64,000 nucleotides of DNA from Fasciolopsis buskii (taxonomy: Eukaryota > Platyhelminthes > Trematoda > Plagiorchiida > Fasciolidae). The stretch is taken from positions 106,872-170,871 of the forward strand of contig LUCM01007135.1 of the NCBI GenBank assembly GCA_008360955.1, in the 5' to 3' direction. The notes under the pieces were generated by a model that did no database searches, was not told the DNA's origin, and saw only the letters and a list, made by a program, of their open reading frames with translations. This document shows positions 38,717 through 50,860 of the stretch, piece by piece. Position 1 is the first letter of the stretch. Each line of letters opens with the position of its first letter. The position numbers and the translations under genes are program-made.

Positions 38717-39843
38717 CACTGTAACTGTGTTCTTGATGTAATTGTATTCTGTTAAACTGTTAACGCCCACTTTGGAATAAAGCAAAGCCAATTTACATCT
38801 CTCATGGTTAGAGATAAATGAAAATGTTCCCTTCTGGGTTATGGTCGGCAGAATAATCCTTGCGTAACTACCTCTTCCTGAGTAACACTGATTCATTTAT
38901 CTGTATCTGTCTGCAAGCATACTGCATTTATGTGTGAAAAAATAAGCCCCTCCCAGAATTGAATGTCTTCTGACTTTTGCAGAGCATGCAAATACCTCAT
39001 TCGACCTGCACATGTTCGGGAAGGATACATCATGTTGGGGTGCGGGTTGTAAGTCTCGATATCCGTCATTAATGAATTTCAGGAAAGTTCATCAATAGCA
39101 CTTAATATTCTGCCTTATTAAATCAAAAGGAATGTATTTCCGTACTATTTCAGAGGTTTTCCCCGTCACTCCGTATTTTAACCACTATCGGCTGGGAAGA
39201 ACAAAGCATTGGGAAGGACACCTGTCTGAAGACGCGAGCAGCAAGTGCCAACCAATGTGGCTTGCTCAACGTCATCATTTTCCCTAATTAGGTTGTTGTT
39301 TAGAAGACGTGCCTACACGCTGGAACAATACAACGAAAACACACACAGTTCTCACGTATCATCCGTCCACCACCAGCATAGTCCGCACTTGGACGGCAGT
39401 GCCTATCTAACCGCTGCTTTGATGGAAAAACAAACATCACAGTTGCGACGAGCACCTCACATTGGAAATGAGAACCTCGACCCGTTCAAAACTCATAGCG
39501 TTTCACTGCACCACCTGATGAAACGCAACTGCTAAAAAAGTGAAAAACTCCTCTCGATGAAACATATTTACTTCCACGTAGTGGTATTTCATAATTGGAA
39601 GTTAAAACATAGGAAAACGTCTTACCATACGATTGCTGAATTGGTTCAAGTAGACTTGTAACTTTACTGGATCTTCGGTTATAAGAAGAGATATGAACTA
39701 GGCTATGCTCACTTGGCCGATATCTCTGTCATACCTGGCCGATTATGGTAATCCATAGCTTCGAAACAAAAAAAAGGTGGCCATTTTAAACCACGATTCC
39801 ATAGGTTTAAAAAAATATGAGAAATCCCCTTTTTCCCTGTCCA

Positions 39844-40037
39844 GAGTGGTACTACTGGCTATTTGGTGGACACCTAAATTATTCGAATGGACTTGAAAGT
39901 CCTAGGTTTGCTTTCGGTCGGCAGTCCTTTTTACTAAATTCAAAACTGGATGATGATCAAAAAGGAATATTTATTGAAACACCACGAACTGTCACCCGTG
40001 AACCGCAATATCTGCCGGGCCTAGTTCCCATAAAGTA
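39844..40037 (+). CDS. Possible plus-strand exon
   Basis: Open frame preceded by an excellent acceptor tract (CCCTTTTTCCCTGTCCAG) and ending near ATAAA|GTAAAA, a moderate donor. It reads WLFGGHLNYSNG early and ends EPQYLPGLVPIK. It is read opposite to the SAXO4-like exon 5, which lies 130 bp to the right. No family is recognised. Another plus-strand frame at 39,303-39,535 has a TTGTTTAG acceptor and could be a partner, but phases were not shown to match. Confidence 0.2.
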
Positions 40038-40168
40038 AAAGACCGGTGCCTAAATGTAAAAATAAGTCGCAAAACGGTGTGCATTTTGTTGGTTCATTGT
40101 TCCATGTTCAACGAACCACGTGAAAAAGCTAGTATTGGATGAATGGAAAATGTTCTTTCTGTACTTAC

Positions 40169-40272
40169 GTGGGTTCTTTAAACTGGTAGATGCGATTTTG
40201 ATATTCTGTCGGATTTTTCTTTCTCAGTTCTTCCATTCGTTCCTCAGAGAAATTCTCAGGTCGACCGTAAGT
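40169..40272 (-). CDS. SAXO4: SAXO4/PPP1R32-like gene, probable exon 5
   Basis: A 104-nt exon between an ATGTAG acceptor and a perfect GTAAGT donor, open only in the phase that follows exon 4 (0 in, 2 out). It reads TYGRPENFSEERMEELRKKN and then a segment ending IYQFKEP: charged and helical, with clear coding character. I do not recognise a family motif inside it; assignment rests on strand, phase, position and splice sites. At least one more exon must follow, because the last codon is split and no stop is reached. I did not find it. The gene is therefore partial here (266 codons of a family usually near 400). Confidence 0.58.
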
Positions 40273-41539
40273 CTACATGTTCAGATAAACAGGTAAATGT
40301 ATGACTTCAAGTAACATAAGGAAGCTTGATGTTCGAGATATGACGCATTTAGCGAATAAGGAAAAATCTGGCAGAAATAAATTGCTGGCATTTGAAACAC
40401 TAAAACCACTGTAATACATCTCAGCAGTGACAATTCCTAAAGGCATATTTCCATACACTGGGTATATCGCATAATTCAATTAATATGATAACCTTCATAC
40501 CAGATAAGTCCTTTACCAGAGATATTTGCTCCCATTCCTTAATTATGTTAACTTTTGTCATTTAGGTTGTCCGTGTTATTTCACAAAAGTACTTAACCGT
40601 TGATATTGTTACAATGCGCCATTGTCACATGCACGGGACTGATCCTAACCGACAAACAAAAGTGGGCTTGGTGCCGTATTTAATGAGCTGCAAGATCATA
40701 TGCAACTGCTTGCACAGACGCCAGTCAGTTCATTGTGGTAGATACTGACGATAAATGAATTCAAACGGTGCATGTCGTTTACACTCGTCTGCCTTCGTGC
40801 AATTCTTCCTAATACACATTCGCCGGATCATTGGTAAATTCTGTATCCACAGAATTAGTCACAAACAATTTGGATATCGATAATGCGCTGCCAAATTCTC
40901 CCATGAAAACATAAAGGCAAAATGAGCGCGTTAGATTCATTCACAGCTAATATTTATCCTACTGTTTCTGCTGAAATATCACAAAAACAGAAAAAATGGT
41001 AATTGTGCTCCGTGGGAAACAAATCACCAACTACCGAGAAGGATGCCTCACATGTACAGGAACCCAAGTAGACATTCATGGTCATGCACTGCATAGAATA
41101 TCGTAATTGGGGTGACTGAAGCTTCACGAAATGCAAGCGATCGCTAGGAGCTGGAACAGGTGAATTTACGTACAAAAATATTTCTCAAGTTTCCTACGTA
41201 GACAGCAATAAAACGGGTGAGTTATTGCCGGATAGACAGGGCTCCTTTCAGGGTTTCATCGACAAAATAGCGGTCACTTCCAACACTCGCACGAACCTCC
41301 AGGTTCAGATGGGTCACAGATTTTTCTTACCTCGAATTGCAGAGCATGCGATTCAGAAATCCACTATGGATGTCCACAGTCGCAAACAAATAAACTTAAA
41401 GACCTCCCATACTATCCAAATTTCCATTTAAATACAAGCCGGTCAGTTCCTTAAATCAGTATGGGATCTGAAACCCTAAAAACAGTAAGCAGCGCTTTCC
41501 TTCTGAATTGGAGGCGATTCAGTTGATCGAAAAGGACAT

Positions 41540-41720
41540 GGGAGAGCTTCTGTCGAATGTTGAGAATAAATCTCTTGTACCAAAAGTCATCAGGGGATTT
41601 CGTCATTTATGGAGACTGAATGTCATCCAAAGATCGATAATATCCGCCCTTAAGATACTATTAAGAACTCTGTCAAAACCCGTCGGTACTAACGCCGAAA
41701 TGGCGTAGCATGGTCTCATC
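41540..41720 (+). mobile_element. Possible RTE-type LINE fragment
   Basis: The only recognisable block is RGFRHLWRLNVIQRSI, resembling FANLRHLWRRRDIRLSI of the LINE C-terminal region. Sequence on either side does not show the neighbouring blocks clearly. It could be coincidence. Confidence 0.3.
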
Positions 41721-42502
41721 CTGATCAGTATGAAAGGCGTGCATGTTAACACAAGCGCATCTGCGTATCCGTCTTGGAGGTTGATTGGATTGACGATTTT
41801 TTTATTCCTTATTTTTCGTACAATTACACACTCAGCAGTTCTTGGAAAAGAAGTATCTAACTAGGCTGAAAACACAAACATTCATCCAATTTCGTTAATC
41901 CAGTGCCCTTTCCCCTTCAGCCGAGAATTCTTTTTGCATGCTGGCAATCGTCTGCAACAGCAAAAGTCACACAAAGAAACGACAAAATTACTTGCTTTTG
42001 TTCATATTTTTTGAGGTCATCCAGAATGTGGACTGCAGATGCTATCTGGTTCTTCGCCGGCATTTCACAGTCCGATTTGTGGCATTCTGTGTAGTGCAAA
42101 ATTGTAATCATTCTATGCCATTCTTGTGTGTCTAACATGTTCTCAAAACTCTAATTGATCTAACTCAAGCACTTGCCAGGATTTGGGTTATCCATGCAAC
42201 TTGGATAAGTCTTTTTGACTGACTTTGACTGACCGCATATTATAAAAAGAGAAAAAATGTTAAGCAGAAACGAAGGCTTTTTTCGTGAGCCTTGCCATTC
42301 TTTCGTTTGTGATGTACTTAAAGGTTGTAAGGCTGCTATGTTTGCATTGACCTGCCATCGATCAAATGTGTTGTATCAATTTTTATTTCAAACATTTCCA
42401 GCCCACCATTTTGTACAGTTTTCCAATCATTTAAAGGCATTTTGACATTGTTTGTAAATATCACCGCAGTTATAGTTCTATGGCCATGTTTCTGCGACTT
42501 AC

Positions 42503-42801
42503 ATTTTCAGAATGAACAGGCACATAGTCTGGTAAAACGCGTCCCTCTTTGGCAAAACTTCCTGTATAAGAAAATCTGGGAGGCTTCGTCCAGCGAGGAA
42601 AACTTTCCGTTCCATCCGGAACACAAAACGGCTTATACTTCTCGTTATACTCGGTTGTCCCCGTGAGGCGATCTGTCTTCCAACCCGGTTCGCCAGGTAA
42701 ATGCGGGTTGTCAGGGCGGCCCGTGATCGTGTTCTCGGGCTTAGTGTTCCTGGTGTTCCCAGTTTCTTCCTTCTTCCCCAGATTTGTTCGCAGAAGTTCG
42801 T
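42503..42801 (-). CDS. SAXO4: SAXO4/PPP1R32-like gene, probable exon 4
   Basis: A 299-nt exon giving about 99 residues (133-232). It ends in HSEN right before a perfect GTAAGT donor. The acceptor is less certain: GAAG at 42,802 fits the phase left by exon 3 (T plus AC gives Tyr). The middle reads TGTTEYNEKYKPF and then YTGSFAKEG about 20 residues later. This parallels the TSEYNSKY and GSGFTK pair in the centre of vertebrate SAXO4, so I join it to the gene despite the 7.6 kb intron. The N-terminal third is low-similarity and rich in Asn, Thr and Lys. If the join is wrong, it is still a good exon of some ciliary-type protein. Confidence 0.6.
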
Positions 42802-43074
42802 CTTCACCGAATGATATAATAGGAATAAATGACAAGGATAAAATATCGTCTCACAATTATTATTTTCAACTAAATGTAATGTTTACTTCCTAATGAGTAG
42901 CATAGTTGGACAGTCCATCGTAATCTGATAGTCCTCCTGAAACAGTTGCAGGCATACTTCACTACTGACTGTCAATTTTTTATTCAATGGATGAACTAGC
43001 ATGTAGCGACGAGCTACGACTGACTAAGATTATTTATTTCATTTTTCATGCTTTTCACATCACAGGCTTTTCAT

Positions 43075-43205
43075 GCTTCTTCCCACGTGTTGGACAAGGC
43101 TCTAGGAAACGACGCGGCGGTCAGGTTATGAATTGACTTAGAGGCGTGAATATTCGATTTCCGTTGGTGTTTTCTGCCTTCCTAGTTGGGGCCCAAGAGA
43201 TGAGG
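43075..43205. repeat. Dispersed repeat, copy 1
   Basis: Shares order and spacing of TGTTGGACAAGGCT, a GAATT..TAG.GGC.TGAA block, TTCCGTT and the identical 14-mer GGGGCCCAAGAGAT (43,188-43,201) with 60,120-60,245. No coding content is recognised. The element class is unknown. Confidence 0.5.
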
Positions 43206-43462
43206 ACTGTTGTTGTTTGGAAGCTCTGAATGATATGGCTTGGAACCAAATTCAATGTCGCGAATGATGTATGGCTTGCCTGTAGAATTCATCCCCTTTA
43301 AAACTGGTCCGTCAACAACCAAAAATTCACATTATGTTTACGGTGAAAATACAAATCAATGTGTTCCTTCTTATTTATTATTCCCGCTCCTTATTTGCCC
43401 ACCTTCTGTGAAGATCCATTTCTATGTTATTGCGTTGACGCGATGCTTGCTTCGGGCGAGTG

Positions 43463-43510
43463 TAAATATATATATTTATACATATATATGAATATATATA
43501 TATATATGTA
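43463..43510. repeat. AT-rich simple repeat
   Basis: Interrupted TATA runs. Similar short AT arrays lie at about 3,767-3,805, 7,964-7,996 and 10,563-10,600. Confidence 0.85.
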
Positions 43511-44897
43511 ATTATGGTGTCTACACATTATTCCATGGGTTTTCATATGCCGAGGACAGAACTCGCTTTGGATTTACTAATTATCTGCGCACTGCTGATT
43601 CCATATATATACGTATGCATAAATATTTATATGTACGTATGTCTACGTATTTATATTATAGCCCGGTGAACGATTACGTTTCAGCAAAGTCATATCGGAT
43701 ACCGTGTCAAATGGACTGGCGTATTAAATTATTACGGCTTACTTCGTCGGTGCACTTAGTACCGCGTTGAACTAACAATTTTTATGCTTGAGTTAGCATT
43801 CTCCGGTAGAAAAACCGTGGTATTAAATAGGCATGTTTAGAATTGTGCAGTTGTTTTGCATGCACTACAGGAGTTACGTTGAACAGATTCTATAGACCTC
43901 GTTGTTTGTCTCTGTGCTCTACGACGCAGACCGTTTTTCTTATCCGGGTACAAGTGAGCAAATAGATCTCCACCTGATAGGACCACCTAAATTCTCTTTA
44001 GTTTCTCTATTCGTCGCGGAATCGTTGAGGCGAACTTATAACTGAATCCGAGTGCTCGTACAGTGAAGTGATAAAACAAAAAATGCATTGTTTACAAATA
44101 AGAAGAAACATTTTTTCTAGTCTAAATGAAATTTTCGTCTGGTTCTAAGACACCACTTTGGCTACTGCTAATTGTGAAGAACATTTTGCCACCAGAAGTT
44201 AATCTGTTCGTGCTTTTAATGGTGAACACAGGGTGCTATTTGTGTTTTCACAGTTCTACTTCCTTTATAATGTGATGACTTTTTGGACGCATCGGTTTGT
44301 CCAACCGTACTGAGTATGCTCAACTATTTCAACGACGCGCACGCATGTCCAAAACATGTAAGAGCCACCAAATGCGGTGTATGGCGATTAACTCAGTCAG
44401 CGAGAAATTAGTTGCTAACAGAACCCGACTATCTACCTCACCACCTTTCATCTGACATTTCTGTTAGGCTCGACAACTGAATACAAAATGCCATCGACTA
44501 CCGCCTGAAAAGACGAGCATATTCTGGTAAAACTGGAATAAAATTTCAATAAAATTGGCAAAACCCACCTTTCATTTGTGTTGAAGATCAATGTGATGAC
44601 TGTATCGCAGGTTAACAAAATCTGCTGCGGTCTTCGCTATTCATGGGTTGATCCCTTTCCAAAACCGCTTCCTGTTATAAACGTGTTAAGTGCTGCAGGT
44701 AGTGATGATCTCACATTCAAAGTGTTTTTGCTTCTCTATAGTACTTCCTGTGATTTTTCTTTCACTTTAGCTTGAAACTGCAAGTGCATGACTATTGTTG
44801 GGCAAAGTGAATTGAATTGAAACGGATTTCAGTGCATTTAAAAGCTTGTTGGTCATGGCTCACTCAGGTTGTTGGCATTCATGGGGTTCTGATATAT

Positions 44898-44990
44898 GAA
44901 CTTGACCTTTAGATTGCAAACGTTTCATCAACGGTCGAGGTGACATCGTCGGTGCAAGTGAACATTTGTTAGGTTTCTCTATTTATAAGG
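44898..44990 (-). mobile_element. Second Penelope-like terminal fragment
   Basis: Homologous to 37,480-37,545: shared stretches include GCAAACGTTTCA, CGAG.TGACAT and CAGTG/CGGTG in the same order (plus strand), plus a TTGACCTTGA block about 100 bases further on in both. On the minus strand the core reads CCGACGA ... GATGAAAC, so the hammerhead-like motif has two changes in CTGATGA and a poor stem II. It lies within the long intron of the SAXO4-like gene. Confidence 0.45.
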
Positions 44991-46799
44991 CTCCTATTGG
45001 CTTTGACCTTGAACTTCTTCGATGAACTTGACCTGGGGAGCATGCGTTTGCTTTCAAATTGATCTCTGTTGATTTGACCTGTGACCTCGGAAAACTGACA
45101 TTCCGCCTCAGAAGTTTGATCTGTTTAGCTGTGCCGCTGTTTTTATTTCCAGTATGTGAGTATTTTGTGATTTAATCCTGTAGGAAAATTTCTAATTATG
45201 GGTGTGTTACTTGAATTCCGGGTCCCTTAGTTAGCTGAGTTATCAGTCTCTCATATGAATGTTCACAAGATCCAATTCGATGTGTCTGCTAATTGAATAA
45301 TCTGAAGAGTGCCAAGCTTCTAAGAGCTCCATCGCGTTGCTTTTAACCAAGTCCAGAAATGTCAGCGCTCTATCTTTCTCCGATTCTATGGTGAAGTTTA
45401 TGTCTTGAATATGTTGTTAATTGTTTCGCATGTCTCTTCGATATTTGGGCGTTTAAAAATGAGTAAGGTGATATCAACCTAGATTACACAAGGTTTTGGC
45501 TGGATTATTGATAGTTCTTTGATTCCCAGGTATACCTTGGCGCCTCAGGGAGAAAAAAGAAACCGAAACGACGCTCTCGAGGTGCTTGAATTTACCGCCT
45601 ACTTATTTCAACTACCAAATAATATGACTTCACACTACGGTTACTGCAGTTTTTGGTTAAGCACTTTTCAGTTCAAGAGTCGAAAGTGAACCCCGTATTT
45701 CGGTACCTGAGTCATCAAGCTTTTCAAAAACTGTTGGACTGCATGCGCTTTATCGCCCAACAACATAATGGGACAGGTTCTAAGCGCAAAATCCAGACCA
45801 ACGATTACCTGACCCGACCAACATCCAGACAGTTTGGTGACACATGAAGTAACAAAGTTTCATTTTCCCAACCGACAACAGTCATCATCTCTTGGGACCC
45901 AAACACGAGGGCGGGAAGCCCCAATCTAATACAAAGCCGAAGTTAACTTCTTCATACCTGTACTTCAGTTCATAGAATGACTGCCGCGTGGCTTCTCTCA
46001 GCCTTGTCCAGCACGTGCAAAATGGACACGCAAAGGTAAAAGATGGGCAGACATAAGCAGTACGCGTCCAAACTACGGAAGGCGACGTAGAGCGATTACC
46101 TCAGTCAGAGGACGACCGTCTGCACCCAGCACACGACGATGCACCTCCTAATTGGTCATCTCATGTTCACAACTAGACTGTGGAATCCGGAGCCAAATTC
46201 GTGACTGATGAAGGCCATCTAAGCGGATTATTCAGTTGGTGATAGAGTTGTCCGCTTAATAAACTTCGAAAAAACAGATCTTGGAAAACATCACAAGCTC
46301 TAGGCTGACACCTGACTGATCCGGGTTCTGTGATAACTTTCTTTTACCCTTAGAAACAATTACTAACCAAGTCAAGTAACCTGTTGGTCCCCGTTTAGGT
46401 TGTGTCACACAAATGCGCTGATTCATCCCACTATGAATATGAAATACGGCTTCCGCTGAAAAGGTATCTTCACACACAGTTGGTCACGGCTTGAGTGATT
46501 CAACAAACCAATGAGAGAAAGATAAGTTCTTACAACTTTTTGATGAAATATAAAAGGACGAAAGCATATCCGAAGTTAAATGCTAGGCCAACTTCCTTGC
46601 AAGAGTTCTGTGGAATAGCTTCGGCAAATTTCTGTAGGCGGCTTCGATTACTTCGGCTGTCACCGATCTGGGGATTACCCAACGGCTCTTACGATGAACG
46701 GAAACGGTCTCCACAAATCTGACCACAGTTTTCTCAAAGTGAATGTGTGAATCTGCCATGCAAAACTGACAAATTGCTATAGAGTGTTTATGTGACCTT

Positions 46800-48340
46800 C
46801 CCAACGCACACACCAGGTGTGATCGGGCCCCCGAATTACTTGAAGCTATTGGCTATTTCTAACCGGTTACGACAATGGATGAATGCAGGCACAAGCTCCT
46901 GCCCGTCTTGATGAAACACCTTGCATTTCGCGCCTGAAACGCACACTGTATCGGGGTACCTCAATCGACGATCCAATGCGTGTTTGATTGATCGTCCATC
47001 GTCATTCAGCAAGGCGATATCATCGGCATACTCGAAGTCGTTAAGGTGTTCCCTGGGAGGAGTTCGAGGCCACCGTCTAACAGATCAAATAAATCGTCCT
47101 TCAGAAAACCAACTACGACAAAGCTGAATGGAAATGAACATATAGAGCAGTCTTGTCGTGCTGCACTGGAGACGTCGAAGGGTGGTAAACGCTGGCCATA
47201 AGCCTCAGCCCGAAGTGACTTATGATGACGCACCCCTTTGAGGACTGAAACATACTTCCCAGGTACACCATTTCTTAGCAAACAATGCTGCATGAATGTC
47301 CAAAAACACAATGACCGTTTACTTTTGGAAAGTAGAATGTTGCGGTAACATATTCGAAAGTGAACTTTTGATCGGTGCATCCCATAGCCAATGCAAATGC
47401 AGACCACTTTCCTTATGAGTTTGCCTTTCACGCAGTGTGTGCGAAGAATAAGGACGAAGTTAGCCTTGACGCTTCGGGATTAAACTTTTACACCTATGTT
47501 TAAAGCCAATCACTGCCCAAACTTTTTGAAGAGGGGAAGAAACGACCGAATGCCCACGCGGAGAAACTGTCCTTGTGTGCCAGACCTTAGAGTAACAAAA
47601 CTTGAATTCTTGACCAGTTCGATTCCATCATCTGTAAATAACCCGGCGCTTCATGACGGCCTAAGGCTCGAATTTTCCTGAGGATTTCCGCCTCAGTTGA
47701 TGGGTCTGTTGTAACAGGCCATCAGACGGTTGCCGAAATAACTGCGGGAGGCATGGACGCTGGGTGCCAGCCAAATTGTGCTTGAAGGTGCATACAAGAC
47801 GTCTCTTCAGGTCGTGGATAACCGAACCGCCAACTTCATAGATCATTTTACTCACACTTAATGCTCTTCTACTGGTAACTGGGATAAGCTAAAACAGCTT
47901 GCAGAATTTTCCCATAGCGGCAGCACGTTTCATCTCCAAAGCTCGTTAAGACCATTAGACCTCGCGATTTCTACTCTAGCTTGCACTGAGTTCGCATCCC
48001 ACTACCGGCCGTGCTTCATTATACTGGCCACCACCCAAGATGAACTTGAGTGCCTCAAGAAGGCGCAGAGACTCAGCAGAAATCCAAGGTGTTAGCACGC
48101 GACGTATCAGGCCGCAGCTAGCTAAACCATCGGAATGCAAGGCAACCTTGATAAGCGACCAGTGCTCACTGATGTTTCGAGATGCAGGCAATCCTAGCTT
48201 TACAGCCAGTGCGCTTTGAAAGATTGAGTAGTGAGTCAGATCGGATAGTCTACTGCAGTTTAACCAACGCTGAATCATGCTTTCTGAGAGCCCACGGAAG
48301 TAAATGGACAACTCAGTGCATACTAACGCGTGGTCAGAGT
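46800..48340 (-). mobile_element. RTE-type LINE relic, linker through YADD box
   Basis: The longest copy. On the minus strand it runs from SRLSDLTHYSIFQSALAVKL and PWISAESLRLLEA (48,230-48,050), through MGKFCKLF and ALSVSKMIYEVGGSVIHDL (47,930-47,800) and the fingers (FMQHCLLRNGVPGKYVSVLK), to DDLFDLLDGG and FEYADDIALLNDDG (47,040-46,980). The catalytic YADD is intact at 47,019-47,030. The RQGCP motif upstream is degraded to RQDCS. It ends shortly after NSFK, with the C-terminal region missing. Frameshifts occur throughout. It lies inside the 7.6-kb intron of the SAXO4-like gene, in the same orientation. Confidence 0.85.
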
Positions 48341-48344
48341 CCAG

Positions 48345-50300
48345 AGGAGTGCAATCTTGCGGACAGCTCCGCCGTTTTTGGCTAGTAGGGATGTGGTCGA
48401 CTAGGGTCTTGAAAAGAGCGGACGCCAGGTGAGTGCGAGCTTCTTGGATAAAATAAATGTTTATTGCTGAGGTCTCTAGCGTACGAGTGAACTATCCCTG
48501 TTAACCTACGCGCATTAGTATTCGCACACTGAATGTGACTAATTTGAAGAGGTATTGAGGACAAAAATTCCATCAGCCGGCGGAAGTTAGTTCGGCGAGA
48601 TTTGGATGCTGTATGAGGGAGAACGCGAGAGAACGGGACACTACCACTAGCATGGGCCAGTGCGGTTCTCAAAGGATGTAAAGAAATAGGGCGGGCAAAG
48701 AATGAATAACACAAATTATTGGTGAAACAAACAAACACTCGTTGTTGTATGCGTTGTTCACTGTTGTACTACTCGGTCGTCCAGCCCAGAGTAGACCTTT
48801 TTTATTCGAGGATGTACCTCTAGCCTTTGCGCAACCGAGCGCTTCCTGTAGTGCAGCAAAATCACTCCAGATGAGCTGGTGGCCAAATGATCGGTTCATA
48901 TTACCTCTTCTGGAAAACCTGTCCGGTTCAATAACACACGACAAAGGGCGTTTGTTCTATTTGGTTACTTGCTTATTTCTTTGTCGCTTTGGTTGATGTT
49001 CCTTACGCTGTGTCTGCAGCCTTATTATGGATTTCAGTTCCTAGAGGTTTGTGTTAACTGAGTAAAGCACTCCTTTTCGTGGTGAGCTTCGAAGTCCCCT
49101 TTGGTGACTATCGGTTTATTCAGTAATTCTGTTGCCTCCGTAGATAGTTTTTCCCCGAGACGGGATTACAAGCAATTGATCCCATTTCTTCTCTGCTGTC
49201 ATAGACAGCCTCTTGGACAGCTGACCCAAGAATATCGCAAAAGCATTTAATCATCAGCTACCCTGCATTCTATCTGGTTACCGTTCACCAACCGGGAACT
49301 TGCCCTATCATTGAGCTACTATTTTTCGGGTACTAAAATGCGCGTTACTTGGAGGAAGATCCATTTTTGTATGGTCCACTATTCCAGTAGGGTAAATAAG
49401 TTTATCATGTGTAAGTCATTTGATTCGTCTTGTTGTTTACCTTCCATTGAAAGCTAACAGTACAAGAACAAGGTCCAAACAGATTTTGCGATTTGCAAAC
49501 AGGTATTTCTGCGTGACACAAAGAGGCTGTTATTATATAAATCAGAAAGTCCCGCTCGGTTCCAGCCCACGGCATCGACTTTCGGACGCGAATGAATTGC
49601 TTACTTCTGGTTCCTAGTCTCACCTTTGAACTCCAGGAGATCAGCTTGGGTTATGTGCAACAGACACAACAACCTGTTACGCGTACTACAAGGAACGGGT
49701 ATACCAAGTAACAGCATTTTATGTAGCACTTATTGCGAATCTGGTTTCAAAAACCTTCGGTACATTGTGCACATAGTAAATTCCATTTGATACACCTCGC
49801 TTTCGTGGGCAACAATTTAAAATCCACAGTAATTTATTTGGTTAAATTTTCAGGGCTTGATTTGATAAATCGCCCTGAATTTTAAACATTGGCTTTCCTA
49901 TTTGTACCACACAAATGTGGAAGAAAATAAGTAATAACAAACAGTGAGCAGTCGAGTACTGAGCGACACGTTTTTTTACGAAGATCCATCAGCTTTACGG
50001 TGTTCAGTCATAGAATTTCGACCAAACCGAATTCCCGTTAACTAACATTCAGAAAACCCGTCTTTCGATTCACTTTCCCTGTTCTTCATTCTAAAGAACA
50101 CAATTGTTCTGTGGAATATAATTTTCACTCCCCTGGGTATGCACCTTACCTGCCCCTGAATGATCTCAGAGTAACTACAATATCTGTATCTATATATATA
50201 TGCTTATATTTAACGATGTCTTTTGGGAACCATTGTGGCTTTTGATTCTCGAGCCTCTTGATCTGAACGGCCCTTTCACAAAAGACATGAACGTTGAAGC
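48345..50300. other. Intronic sequence upstream of the large LINE relic
   Basis: Part of the long intron between exons 3 and 4 of the SAXO4-like gene. The minus-strand frame at 48,382-48,738 might be a very decayed 5' part of the LINE, but I recognise no endonuclease motif in it. Confidence 0.5.
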
Positions 50301-50421
50301 ATTCCCCTTATGGGCAACTGTCGCAGAATAGGTGGTTACAAAATGAATTCTTCATAAAAAATTGAATTTTCATAGAAAATATAAATTTGAGGAAACAATC
50401 GTATTGAGACAGTGGACTTAC

Positions 50422-50482
50422 ACGCTTTGGGTAACGGAGGCCCGAATGAGGCATTATATGTTGTTGAACCAAAAGCAGGGCC
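50422..50482 (-). CDS. SAXO4: SAXO4/PPP1R32-like gene, exon 3 (61 nt)
   Basis: A small exon coding GPAFGSTTYNASFGPPLPKA, residues 113-132. It is framed by an ATTTTTAG acceptor and a perfect GTAAGT donor. Its phase (0 in, 1 out) follows directly from exon 2. Short GxTTYxxSFG units are typical of axonemal microtubule-binding proteins. The intron separating it from exon 2 is only 41 bp (50,483-50,523), which fits the small 5' introns of trematode genes. Confidence 0.68.
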
Positions 50483-50523
50483 CTAAAAATGTCTTTAAAA
50501 TGGGTATATATATTATAACATAC

Positions 50524-50635
50524 ATATCCTGAATTTTCCTCCTCGGCTTCTCCTCTGTACGAGTTTTTAAGAAGCTGTGGTCTTCTTTTACCCTTTGGGC
50601 TTACAACAGCACGGTCCATTTTTTCTTTCACTGAA
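50524..50635 (-). CDS. SAXO4: SAXO4/PPP1R32-like gene, exon 2
   Basis: Residues 75-112 of the same protein. The acceptor used here (TTTTAG) leaves one base that completes the codon split by exon 1. An alternative acceptor 11 bases further 5' (TTTTCAG at 50647) has a better pyrimidine tract but does not keep the phase with the exon 1 donor I chose. The exon reads a basic stretch (KGKRRPQ), then an acidic one (EAEEE), and ends in NSGY just before GTATGT, a good donor. The SGY joined to the G of exon 3 matches the SSGYG of vertebrate SAXO4. The preceding intron is 225 bp. Confidence 0.68.
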
Positions 50636-50860
50636 CTAAAATTGGACTGAAAACTCATTGAAATTGTCATTTTATTAACATACGGTTAGTGTTTGACCCC
50701 CGTATTTATCCGGTAACACCGTTTTTGCTAGATTTGGAATGGTCTCTTTGCCATCTGGTAAACAAAAATATGTAAAATCTTTGCGAGTAGTGGTCAAATA
50801 GTTCGATTTCAGTAATTCCCTAAAGAATATTTTATTCATTAACGTTTGATGTTCGTCTAC

